Shown piece by piece: positions 34,311 to 44,957 of a DNA stretch of 64,000 bases. Under the pieces are notes generated by a model, which saw only the letters and a program-made list of their open reading frames with translations, did no database searches and had not been told where the DNA came from. The DNA is from Pollenia angustigena (Eukaryota; Arthropoda; Insecta; Diptera; Polleniidae). A program made the translations under genes and the position numbers. Location: NCBI GenBank assembly GCA_930367215.1, contig OV884058.1, forward strand, positions 199,534,208 through 199,598,207. The letters are read 5' to 3'. The number at the start of each line of letters is the position of its first letter. Position 1 is the first letter of the stretch.

Positions 34311-34450
34311 GTTCCCGGTAGGCTAGCTGGTAGTGAGCCAGTCTATCAGCGCCAGCGTTGCGGGTTCGATTCCCACCAGAGACTCTGGTTTCTTTCCTGC
34401 AGACAGGCGTAGAGCTTCGCGGGCTTAGTTAATTAAAACAAAAAAAAAAA
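34311..34450 (+). mobile_element. tRNA-derived SINE
   Basis: A tRNA-like head has an A-box-like TAGGCTAGCTGGTAG (34319-34333) and an exact B-box GGTTCGATTCC (34363-34373), spaced as in a pol III promoter. A body of about 55 bp and an A-rich tail (34436-34450) follow. The region upstream of the head does not form an acceptor stem with the sequence after the B-box, so a functional tRNA is unlikely. Confidence 0.8.
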
Positions 34451-35383
34451 TATAACCTTAACGCAAAAAGTTTCAACCGGAAGATCCCAACCATTATTGT
34501 TTTGTGGACCTCTTAAAATATCTTACAAGTTTTAAATTAAATCCAAGCTTTTTATTTTGCAAATTTTAAATTATAAAGTCCCTTCTAATAGTTTGATCAT
34601 ACAAGTTTGAGATGTCGAATTAGAACTATTATTACTAGATAATGATCCATGTCTAATGCGGAAAGAATTCGCAAAATCATTACAATTACAGTAGAACAAC
34701 CGTTCATTTTATTTGAGGCCCTCCTTGTAGGAACAACAGGAACATTTATAACTGACAATTTTACTTTTAATCGAGATAATCGAACATTTTCTGAGAACCA
34801 AGCAAAACAGTTGCGATTCTGACATGAAATCGTCTAATAGGTGTTCTGTAAATCGCAATCGCACAAAGTTTGGCGACATCAAATTGCAAAAGTATGCTCT
34901 ATGCAACTAGAATATTTTTAAGAAACTGTGGCAGATCACAAGCAAAATGCACAAGTTTCAGAACACCATAAAAGATTTAAGATTGCGCGTTTTTCAGAAT
35001 ATGGCCGAATAGTTTTAAAGCTTAAACACGGGGTGCGACTTGAATCAAAGCCGGTTAACATTGAACGACAACTTATCGAAACAGCTGATTTAGCAAAAGA
35101 AATAAAAAAGCCTGAAAAGCTCGTTTCTTCTGTTTGTTCGGTTTAACGGTTTAAATGTAGTCCATTTATTTATCGTTAAATAACTATATTGTCACGTCAC
35201 GTGGAATAAATTAAACGATACTTTGGAAACGAAATTCTCCAAACATGTAAATTAAGTCATAAAAATACAACTCTGTGCTACAAATGACATAAAAATCTGT
35301 TTTCAACAGTAAAATTTTGTAAAAAATATTTAATAAAACAATTAAATTTTATTAGTGGTCTTATTAAAAAAAAAAATATTTAT
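34451..35383 (+). other. Segment with unassigned coding-like remnants
   Basis: Two plus frames look coding: 34650-34823 (SNAERIRKIITITVEQPFIL, LVGTTGTFITDNFTFNRDN) and 34928-35146 (QVSEHHKRFKIARFSEYGRI, SKPVNIERQLIETADLAKEI). Stops lie between them. I recognise no family; an old transposon ORF is likely. Confidence 0.3.
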
Positions 35384-35516
35384 GTGCGGTTTTCCCAATG
35401 TATGTGAGTGATGGAACGTTAAGTAAAATTTATATGAAAAGCACTTAGTTTTTTTTCGTATGCTTTTTATAAAAATTTTACTACACGTTCAATCACTTGA
35501 TACTAAACACCGCACA
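35384..35516. mobile_element. Small foldback MITE (GTGCGGT ends)
   Basis: gtgcggttttccc... pairs with ...aaacaccgcac. Pairing continues through gtgagtgatggaacg / cgttcaatcacttg and taaaattt / aaatttta to a loop near 35445. About 133 bp. Confidence 0.6.
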
Positions 35517-36340
35517 CTAGTTTTGGTGCTTGAAAAGTAATTTCGTTTTATATTCAAACAAAATGCTTTTGTTCACAACCGCAACACAAGTGACTGATTT
35601 AGGCATTTGTGGTCGCATAATATCTCTCAGTTGGGAGCAAATTTGTACGAAAACAATTGAGTTATCATCTGCTTGCATTCTCGAGTTATTGTAGGAGGTT
35701 GTAAGCTGTTTAACGTTGAAAATACAAGTGAGCGATAGTCGTCGACATCGTGAGCCAGGCTATTAAAAACCTTCACTTTACAACTGCTGGTGATGAGATG
35801 TAAATGTTCAATGTTTTTGTTAACCGCACTAACACGGGGTTGTAAACAAAAATGCAAAAGAGTAAAATATCAACTAAACTAGAGTTGAGTTATTTAACGT
35901 AATAGGGGCATAATATGTTTTAAAAATATATTCCCAAATTTCAATAAGAAGTTTAAAAAAGTTTGACAAGCTTTCTTTTCGTACTTTATATCGCGGATTT
36001 TAAGAGAATCCGCAACGACAACTAAGGGATCCACAGACTATTTGTGTAACTTAAGTTCAAATTTGGCGACTTTTAATGAACTTTAAAGCAAGTGGCAATA
36101 TTGTTTTTTTTTAGTGATCTGTTTTTGACGATAACTAGTATAACTATCCGAACACGCCTTAAAGTTATAGCCTGTTTCATATTGTAGTTAAATAGTCATA
36201 GACATAAAGCAAGTAAAAGTCATATTCATAATCAAAATCATAGTTGAAGGCATAATGATAGTAAAAATAACATATACATTTTGTTCACAAAAACCAGTTA
36301 AAATGTGGAGAAGGAAAAAATCTGAATTTGACCATCAAAA
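35517..36340. other. Intergenic spacer
   Basis: No gene supported. A run of cat-aat-cat-like words (tcatagacataaag, catattcataatcaaaatcatag) lies at 36195-36260. Confidence 0.35.
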
Positions 36341-36700
36341 TGTTACGTTCAGAGTGAAGCATGGTGGTGGTTCAATAATGGTGTAGGGATGTGGGGGCGC
36401 CAATAGTGTAGGAAATTGTGAATTAAACAGGTTACCTCTACATTTTAAAAGATAACTTGGCACATAGCGCCAAATAATTGGGCTTTGATCGAACTTGGAC
36501 CTTTCAGCAAGATATCAAACTTAAGCACAATGCCAAAATAGTAAAGGAATGGCTGATTTACCATACCTCCAAGCAGTTGGGTCATACCCCCAATCAAGCT
36601 TTTTTTACGCAACCCAGCCAGGACCAGGCAACAGTGTCCGTCGACAGAGGGAGAAAGGTGTCTGTTAAGGGAGATTACACTGTACCAGTTGTGTGAATAA
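36340..36700 (+). pseudogene. Tc1-like transposase fragment, degraded
   Basis: From 36349 the translation begins VKHGGGSIMV, stop, GCGG, the block before the second catalytic Asp in Tc1 transposases. After a frame change, 36478 onward gives TWTFQQDIKLKHNAKIVKEW, the FQQDN.PKHTA...W block with the catalytic Asp present. After that the match fades. Stops and frameshifts make it inactive. No inverted ends were found. Confidence 0.7.
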
Positions 36701-37869
36701 ATATCGTGTATCACAAATTAATAACGTACCCTTATCCATTTATTGAATGAATATACGAAATAATTTAAAAAAAATTTCCAAGTAAAGCTAATGACAGTAA
36801 ATCGCACAAGTTGTCAATAAAGATATGCTTCAAGCTAAATTGCAGAGGCGGTAGTTCATTAAAAACAAAAATAATATTGAAACAAGAAGCTGCAGCGCTA
36901 TGATTTGCAAAATAGCAAAAATGACAAGTGTTGAGTGATTGTTATAATGTTAAAGTAATAAAAAATGCAAGTTACTTTGAATAAATGCAAATGCAACATG
37001 TATCTAAACATTTTTAACTGTCAGCAGGATTTTCGCTGCAGACAAGAGATTGTTTTTGAAGATTTTTCAAAAATATTTTTGTTTTTATTATTGAAGAAGT
37101 TTTGTAATTATGATTATTATTGTTTGCTTTTCATATCCTGTTTTTTTCTTATTCAAAAGAAACTTTGACAGGGAAACTTTTTTAATTAAAATTTCTAGAT
37201 GATTAATGGCAACTCAATAAGTTTTGTTTTTTTTTGGTTTCAAATTATCTGCCAAAACATAATTAAACAAAAATCTGCAATAAATTAGAATTTGTTTTTT
37301 TATTATTTTATTTTCAGATAAAACTTTGAGATGTGTTAATTAAAATCTTGAAAAAAAGAAATACGTTCATAATTATTATTAGCGCCTGAATGTTTGCAAA
37401 AAAATAAAAAAAACCGCAACTTATTGCGATTATAAAAATTGCTTGATTTGAAAGATAAAATTATTCTTGGAAAAAGAATAAATGTTTATAAATTTAATAG
37501 ATTAATTTTAAGTTTCTTTTTTTATTTTCAAATATTTATTTGGTTAAAGCTACAAAAATCGTATGCATATATTAAATCTCTTATGTGACTTGGGACTTTA
37601 TTCTAGTTTTTCGCGGAACGATTTCCCGTAATTCGATGATTCTCGTTTGAATGTTTCACTCTTTCCTGGTAAGCAAAAGAGACCAGGAGTAAGAAGCTTG
37701 ACATAATTAAATGGATGGAGATGGAGCTACCCTGTTGGAAATTTGTGTAAATTTCTCTTAAAGCACTAATCCTGTGACCAGTGAACAGAATATTATGATA
37801 GGCATTGTGAGAGGTGAAAACAAGACATATCGCTGTACTGGTGATAAAGTGAAGTTACTCCAGATGGTT
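36700..37869. other. AT-rich intergenic spacer
   Basis: No gene or repeat assigned. Confidence 0.35.
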
Positions 37870-38010
37870 ATCGACACGACTCTTGTCATGGGTGAAACTG
37901 TGCCTCATCACTGAATCCCGAAGTGCACGATATGCATTTTGATTTGAACGCCCATTTTCATAATAAGTCTGAATAACTTTAACGCGTTGCTCGATTGTGT
38001 ATTTTTCCAT
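37870..38010 (-). pseudogene. Mariner-type transposase, N-terminus fused to first catalytic block by deletion
   Basis: The ATG at 38008-38010 (minus) opens MEKYTIEQRVKVIQTYYENG and RSNQNAYRALRD, the first helix-turn-helix of a DD41D-like mariner. The next bases, one frame over, give FSDEAQFH, which is the first catalytic Asp block normally about 130 residues downstream. So an internal deletion joined the two. Nothing further matches. Confidence 0.6.
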
Positions 38011-38194
38011 GGTTCAAATTGAGTAAATCTGAAATTGAGAAATGTCAAATGAAATGCAGAAAAAAACTTCACGTTCAGTTGTGGTTTACATTCAACATCG
38101 GCCCTTATTTATTTAACCACCCTTTATTAATTTATATAAAGGAGATCTATAATATTAATATGGTTCGCTCGGGACAATATCTGCGAAAGACATT

Positions 38195-38602
38195 CCCTGC
38201 AAAGAATAGGACCAGTCCAAACACGCGTGTAAAGTGTAGCCCACAAGGGACTAGAACTAGTCCAAAAGTAACCCAAACGTATGAAAAAACATGATCTATT
38301 TAACATTATTATATCCTAGGGCAGCACCATATAACCCACCTTTGGACTACAAAGGAGCAGTTTTAAAACTACTCCTTTGGACTACAAAGGAGCAGTTTTA
38401 AAACTACTCCATTGTACACTCAAGAGGATAAGTTTTGAAGTCGTTTAAAAAAGAAAGCACTTCGTTTAAAAACGAAGACATGTCGTCCCACTTTAAACAC
38501 TTTTTAACAATGACATGGTCCATGCTTGCATTACATCGGACCAGTCCATGGAGTAGTCCATTTTATCAAAATGGGTCAGGTGGTCGAATATTATTTGCAG
38601 GG
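38195..38602. mobile_element. MITE with CCCTGCAAA ends
   Basis: Left ccctgcaaagaataggacc, right mirrored ...attatttgcaggg. The subterminal block ggaccagtcca occurs on both sides. A 36-bp internal tandem duplication (tttggactacaaaggagcag...) lies at 38341-38410. About 408 bp. Confidence 0.6.
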
Positions 38603-39919
38603 TTATTTAACTGAAATTTGTATGTGTACATTTAGGTTATTACAGTGAACTGTTACAAAGTGTCGAAAAGGTGCCAATCAACCCCCTTCTAGGACATCGC
38701 CATCTTAGAGTGGCAAGTCACCTTCATATTTACTCAAAATATTATGTAGTTAAATTCAAACGAAAATTCATTTTAAACAAATTAATATTCATTTAAAAAA
38801 CGGATCATTTACAAAATTATTTGTAAGATAACTATATTTTTATTAAATTTTAACATTACGGAAAACGAATCTAATAACCCACAATCAGTTACTGTAATAA
38901 TTTTATGAGTGTTAAGTGATAGTACTAGAACCGGTTCCTATAACTTTGGAACTGTCACGTGACATGTTTGGTGCTAGATGCCTGTCCCCCTGAGGTACTT
39001 TCCAACCATTTAGTACTCTTTCTAAGTAAATGTCGATGAAGACTTTATGTTTGAACAGAAATTTGACTTCAAAGGCAACTTTAACAAAAACTTGAATTAA
39101 GACCTTTAAGTTGACAATGAAAATTTTAAAAGCTAAATTTTATAACACAGCAATATTTGAAAATCAAGAGCACCATGAGTTTTTTTTTTTTTTTTTTTAA
39201 TAATCTTTTTTAAGAAAAGCTTTTCTTAAAAAATTTTTTTTTAATGTTCTTATTATGTAAAGTACTTAGATTAAAATCATTTCAAACTATTGTTACCTGC
39301 AAGGAAAACAATTTTTTATATTTAAAATAATAAAAAATATATATTTAATATAAAAAAACAATTATTATCATACAGTTGTTTAGATTTGTTAATTAATATA
39401 AATAAACTTATAGCAAACAGCCAAAAGCATGAGAATTTAGAGAGTCCAATATTCGTTGTGTTTAAAACATTTCATACCTTTTGTTAAGCATATTTGATTG
39501 CTTGATTAAACATTTATAAAAATTAATGATTGCAAACTCATCAAAATTAAAATCTGATAAATTATAGTGTTTTTTCGTCGATAATAAAGAAAATTGCAGA
39601 TTAAAATCAAAAAACTATAAATAGATAGGATTAAAATTTAAACTGAAAGACAAAAAAAAAAAAATAAATATTAACAAAATAAAATGATAAATTGATTTTG
39701 ACTTTTTACTAAAAATTCTAAAAAAAAAGAAAATTATGAAAAGATTAAAATTTATAAAATATTTCAATTTTTGAAGAGGCTTTCAGACAAAATTTCTAAA
39801 TATTTTATAGGATTAAGCAGAAATTTTCAATAAAGTTTTATTTAAAAAAAATTAATTTTTTTTTTATTAATTTCGTATTGCTAGCTACAATTTCATATTT
39901 TAATTCATCTTCATTTTAA
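38603..39919. other. AT-rich intergenic spacer
   Basis: Contains a T-run (39180-39198) and low-complexity sequence. No gene found. Confidence 0.4.
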
Positions 39920-40737
39920 TACACACAGAAAAAAATACCAATGTTAAAATAACATGGCGAAATGTTGATTGAGAATCATGGTAAATTTCTGCAAAATATG
40001 CCCTTTATTTAAATTTATCATTATTTCATATTAATTTTAAATGAAAAATATTAAAATAACCTTAAATCACGTTTATTTAATATTATTCACTGTTAAAATA
40101 ACATTGTTCGATATTGAATCCATAAAAACCTGTTTTATATTAAAATCAAAAGTTTATCTTGTTAAATTTACATGCACACATACTTAAGTATGTACATTTT
40201 TTTATTTTCCTGCTTAAAATATGTTATAAAAAGAAGACAATTCCCGTATTCTTTTAATTAAAATTATTAAGTTAAATAGTACATCAAGTTTTCAAAGTAG
40301 AATGATGACGAAAACCATATCGTTCCATTCTGCTGATGCTTCTGTTAATAAAGAAGATACAAAATAAGTGAAACATGTGTTACAGGGGTAAGTGTTTTGA
40401 ATTATTCTTAAATAAATGAATATGTTGTATCCATACTGTTATATCATACTCCAACCAATTTGATTCTACATGAAATTCAGGTTGTTTTAACTTGAAATAA
40501 CTTTCATTCAACGTGATTCGGATTGTTATTTCAATATAAATGACATTTTGCTCTAACTTTACTGCAATGTTAAATTAACATGAATTATAGTTATTTTAAA
40601 AGAAAAAAATGTTGTTCGCAAGTTATTGTAAAATCATGTTAAATTAAAATCAAACAACAATGAAGCAAAATCACAACTGAAAAATGTAAAATCAACCTTG
40701 TTTTGAACGAACTTACATTGATTTTTTTCTGCGTGTA
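39920..40737. mobile_element. Palindromic word MITE with tacacrcagaaaaaaat ends
   Basis: Left tacacacagaaaaaaatacc, right mirrored attgatttttttctgcgtgta. The 818-bp interior is dominated by the word tgttaaaataacat and its complement (e.g. 39942, 40102, 40570, 40635). Same design as 8083 and 17731. Confidence 0.65.
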
Positions 40738-41208
40738 GTTGCTTTTCGTTTTTCTACAGCAGTGCAATTTAAATTGTTACTTGAAAGTTGAATATCGAGC
40801 CATAACCGCAGGAATATCGTAACCAACAAAAACAAAATGTTTCATGAGGAGCCTTTTTTTTGATTAACTTCACTTCAAATGGCAGTATTGCTGAGAAATC
40901 AAATATATGAGCTATTTTTATTCCAATAAACTTGATAAATAAGTTTCAATGGTTTATTTCTAATATAAAAATATTTTATGTGGCTTACGATGTTTTTGTT
41001 TATGTCATGCTAACTACCTAATGAGTAAAATTTTGTTGGTTACGTTTAAAATTTTGTATTAAAAAAATGTATCATTTTTTACTTCATCTTATTTTAAATG
41101 ATGTTTATTCACGACAACAGCAACTTATTTGGCTTTTTACGAAGAAAAATAATGACTTTGTTAAAAACGATTAAACAAGTTAGTATAAAGAATTATAAAT
41201 TTAAGATA
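40738..41208. other. Intergenic spacer
   Basis: Nothing recognised. Confidence 0.35.
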
Positions 41209-42310
41209 ATTAGTATTGTGGTTATTTTGTTGAACTATTTATGGTTTTTAATCCAAATTTTTAATATTTTTAATTAGGCCTAAGTTCATGAAATTTAATT
41301 TTTATTAAATTATTTTTGTGAAGAAAGGAATTTTACAACATGAAAATTAATTAAAATTGTTATTGATAATCTTTCATTCTTGACGTGGCTCGGGCTCGAA
41401 CCCTGGCCGGCAGGTTACCATGACATGTTTCGATCGCAACCACTCGATCTCCTCAGATGGATTTGCCGTCTTACACTCGCAGCCATCGACGACTGCTGAC
41501 GTCACTAGTCAAACATCAATCCTTAAACCAAATTGTATTTTAACATTTGGTAGATCGAAATTTGCTTTCCTGAATGATTATCCATTTTAATTGATTTTAC
41601 ATGTTTTTTTTTTTTTTTTTTTTCCTTTTACTTCTGTTTTTTCGTACTTTCGTCAAGAATTTTTCTTGAAGTCCAAGTACATTTTTTGTTTTTTTCACTT
41701 TGTCTTTCTCTTTTCTGTTGACCTTTTTCAGCACAACTTGAAGGACAAATGTGGATTAAAAACCATAAATAGTTCAACAAAATAACCACAATACTAATTA
41801 TTGTTAAAGCTAAGGCACGAGCTCTATGTGTACATTTGTCCTTCAAGTTGTGCTGAAAAAGGTCAACAGAAAAGAGAAAGACAAAGTGAAAAAAACAAAA
41901 AATGTACTTGGACTTCAAGAAAAATTCTTGACGAAAGTACGAAAAAACAGAAGTAAAAGGAAAAAACATGTAAAATCAATTAAAATGGATAATCATTCAG
42001 GAAAGCAAATTTCGATCTACCAAATGTTAAAATACAATTTGGTTTAAGGATTGATGTTTGACTAGTGACGTCAGCAGTCGTCGATGGCTGCGAGTGTAAG
42101 ACGGCAAATCCATCTGAGGAGATCGAGTGGTTGCGATCGAAACATGTCATGGTAACCTGCCGGCCAGGGTTCGAGCCCGAGCCACGTCAAGAATGAAAGA
42201 TTATCAATAACAATTTTAATTAATTTTCATGTTGTAAAATTCCTTTCTTCACAAAAATAATTTAATAAAAATTAAATTTCATGAACTTAGGCCTAATTAA
42301 AAATATTATA
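41209..42310. mobile_element. Inverted dimer of a tRNA-like (SINE-like) unit, element 2, about 1.1 kb
   Basis: The left arm (41261-41750) and right arm (41830-42310) are near-perfect mirrors. Each has a B-box (GGGTTCGAGCCC at 42167-42178 on +, mirror 41392-41403 on -) and an A-box-like gatcgagtggttgcg (42121-42135; mirror 41435-41449), similar to a Leu/Ser-type tRNA head. The outer tails (catgttgtaaaa...ttaggcctaa) are the same family as in 979-1390. The loop (about 41754-41799) is an inverted copy of the left flank (41209-41254), showing that template switching or a rearrangement was involved. Confidence 0.8.
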
Positions 42311-42361
42311 AATTTAAGATATTTAATTAAAAAAATTAAATTAATCCAAATTTTGTAATAC

Positions 42362-42731
42362 ATATTTTTAATTAGGCTTAAGTTCATCAAATTTAATTTA
42401 CATTAAATTATTTTTATGAAGAAAGGAATTTTACAACATGAAAATTGTTATTGATTATCTTTCATTCTTGACCGTGGCCGGGGCTCGAACCCTGGCCGGC
42501 AGGTTACCATGACATGTTTCGATCGCAACCACTCGATCTCTTCAGATGGATTTGCCGTCTTACACTCGCAGCCATCGACGACTGCTGACGTCAATAGTCA
42601 AACATAAATCCCTAAACCAAATTGTATTTTAACCTTGGTAGATCGAAATTTGATTTTCTTAATGATTCATGATCCATGTTTAATTGATTTGACATGCTTA
42701 CATTTTACTATTGACGTCAGCAGTCGTCGAT
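42362..42731. mobile_element. tRNA-like inverted element 3, right arm cut short
   Basis: The left arm repeats element 2's left arm, including the B-box mirror (42481-42492) and tgacgtca-containing inner part. The right arm begins at tattgacgtcagcagtcgtc (42711) but stops after about 25 bp at cgatgacatgac, where the 11-bp minisatellite takes over. Confidence 0.75.
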
Positions 42732-42810
42732 GACATGACTTTGACATTACTATGACATGACTATGACAAGCCTATGACACGACTATGATATGACTATGAC
42801 ATATATATAT
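42732..42810 (+). repeat. Minisatellite seed block
   Basis: About seven degenerate 11-bp units (tatgacatgac, with variants aagcc, acacg, atatg), ending in a short (at)n tract. It is the left outlier of the main array at 44030. Confidence 0.8.
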
Positions 42811-42819
42811 ATGCTGCCT

Positions 42820-43527
42820 TCATATGGACAGGAGCTTTGAAAGTTAAAAGCATAGCGAAGAAACTGAGCTCAGTATACAGACTATATGCCCTACGAATAT
42901 GCTACTCCTATCGGCATTTATTCCAATAGATATTTTGGCAGATGAAGCTAAATGAATAGACCATATAAGGAGAACCTCCACACAACCTGGCAACAGCGTA
43001 CGTAAACTTGATCTATAAGACAATGGCAGAGTAGGTGGGAAGCCAGCCGCAAGGGGAGATGGACTTTCAAACTTATTCCGGAAATACATAATTGGTTAAA
43101 CAGAAGACATGGAGAGGTAAACTACTACTTGACGCAATTCCTTTCTGGTATCGAAGCTACCTGCACAGATTTGCCCTGGGCAGTAGTCCATACTGTCCCA
43201 CATGTTCGAATTAAGAAGAAGATCCAGAAACACGTCATGTTCTACTGCCCACGCTTTAGGCACGATCGGCAGAAAGCGGAAGAAGAGATTGGGATGTAAT
43301 ATGCTCGATGGTTAAAAACATCCATCAAAAATTAGTTATAGAGGAGAGACTAAGGAAAACTCGGACAATGGAGGCAGCCTAAATATGGTTTTCGGGCCCT
43401 GCGATGCAGTATCTCTAGGGACAGTTCCGCAGGGTGCTGAATGACGCAGGAAGTGTTTTTTAGTCGGAAGGAATCCGACATATCCCGTGGTCATGGGAAT
43501 CTTATGTAAGATTTTAAACCTGCCTAA
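42820..43527 (+). pseudogene. R1-like LINE 3' fragment
   Basis: The plus frames contain IPFWYRSYLHRFALGSSPYC, PTCSN, stop, EEDPETRHVMFYCPRFRHDR: the CxxC...H...C zinc knuckle and 'YCPRF' that end ORF2 in R1-type LINEs. Upstream is ALKVKSIAKKLSSVYRLYAL, typical of the RT C-terminal domain. An untranslated tail follows, and an A-run (44025-44033) after the inserted MITE is probably its poly(A). Several stops. Inserted in the minisatellite. Confidence 0.7.
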
Positions 43528-44019
43528 AGCCTGGTACTCTGTTCAACATTTCACGTAAAATGCTGTCAAAACGCATATGAAAAAAACTTTCGCGGAATAT
43601 CTATGAAATAATGTTGATAGAGTTGAACTCTGTTCCTTTTGTGAAAAAGCTCCGAAATGTTTATGGCAACATTTTTTTACAACTTATTTCGCGTGGAATT
43701 TAAGGCAAAATCAAAAAAGTATGTACTGATTATTAAATACAAAAAAAAAAAAAAAAATTAAATAACACAACCGGTAACAGTTTCTTATCAATATTTACTT
43801 TCTTTTTTATTAAATTTTTTATTAAAAAAAAATTATTTTTAGAAAAACACATGTGGGGTTCGCTTACATAGGCAAAACAATGTTGCTTACTTTGTAGGAA
43901 TAAAATCGTCAAATTATACAAACTCGCATGTTAGGTAACATTGATACATGTCAAAATTTTCGTGTGAAATAATTAATGTTGCTCAACATTTTTCACAAAT
44001 TTGAACAGAGTACTAGGCT
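43528..44019. mobile_element. MITE with AGCCTGGTACTCTGTTCAA ends and TAA duplication
   Basis: Inverted ends agcctggtactctgttcaa / ttgaacagagtactaggct (one mismatch). taa is duplicated at 43525-43527 and 44020-44022. The 3-bp TAA target is that of PIF/Harbinger elements; superfamily inferred. It sits in the 3' tail of the R1-like fragment. Confidence 0.75.
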
Positions 44020-44029
44020 TAATGAAAAA

Positions 44030-44957
44030 AAAAACTATGACATGACAGGACTATGATATGACATGACTATGACATGACTACGAAATGACTATGACATGAC
44101 TATGACATGACTATGACATGACTATGACATGACTATGACATGACTATGACATGACTATGACATGACTATGACATGACTATGACATGACTATGACATGACT
44201 ATGACATGACTATGACATGACTATGACATGACTATGACATGACTATGACATGACTCTGACATGACTATGACATGACTATGACATGACTATGACATGACTA
44301 TGACTATGACATGACTATGACATGACTATGACATGACTATGACATGACTATGACATGACTATGACATGCCTATGACATGAATATGACATGATTATGACAT
44401 GATTATGACATGACTATGACTATGACATGACTATGACATGACTATGACATGACTATGACATGACTATGACATGACTATGACATGACTATGACATGACTAT
44501 GCCATGACTATGACATGACTATGACATGACCATGACATGACTATGACATGACTATGACATGACTATGACATGACTATGACATGACTATGACATGACTATG
44601 ACATGACTATGACATGACTATGACATGACTATGACATGACTATGACATGACTATGACATGACTATGACATGACTATGACATGACTATGACATGACTATGA
44701 CATGACTATGACATGAGTATCACATGACTATGACATGACTATGACATGACTATGACATGACTATGACATGACTATGACATGCCTATGACATGAATATGAC
44801 ATGATTATGACATGATTATGACATGACTATGACATGACTATGACATGACTATGACTATGACATGACTATGACATGAGTACGACATGACTATGACATGACT
44901 ATGACATGACTTTGACATGACTATGGCATGACTATGACGTGACTCTGCGTGACTATG
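44030..44957 (+). repeat. 11-bp minisatellite array (TATGACATGAC)n
   Basis: Roughly 80 units with few variants. Shortened units (gactatgactatg) occur at 44299, 44416 and 44850. A variant run gcctatgacatgaatatg...gattatg occurs at about 44369 and again at about 44781, so a ~412-bp block was itself duplicated. Not a CRISPR array: no spacers. Confidence 0.95.

Noticed and set aside
41591..42047. Frames of 64-113 codons on both strands in the palindrome
   Set aside because: They mirror each other because the DNA is palindromic; Phe/Lys-rich low complexity with no domain.
44030..44957. Regular short repeats that could suggest a CRISPR array
   Set aside because: Units are contiguous 11-mers without spacers, in a eukaryotic sequence; it is a minisatellite.
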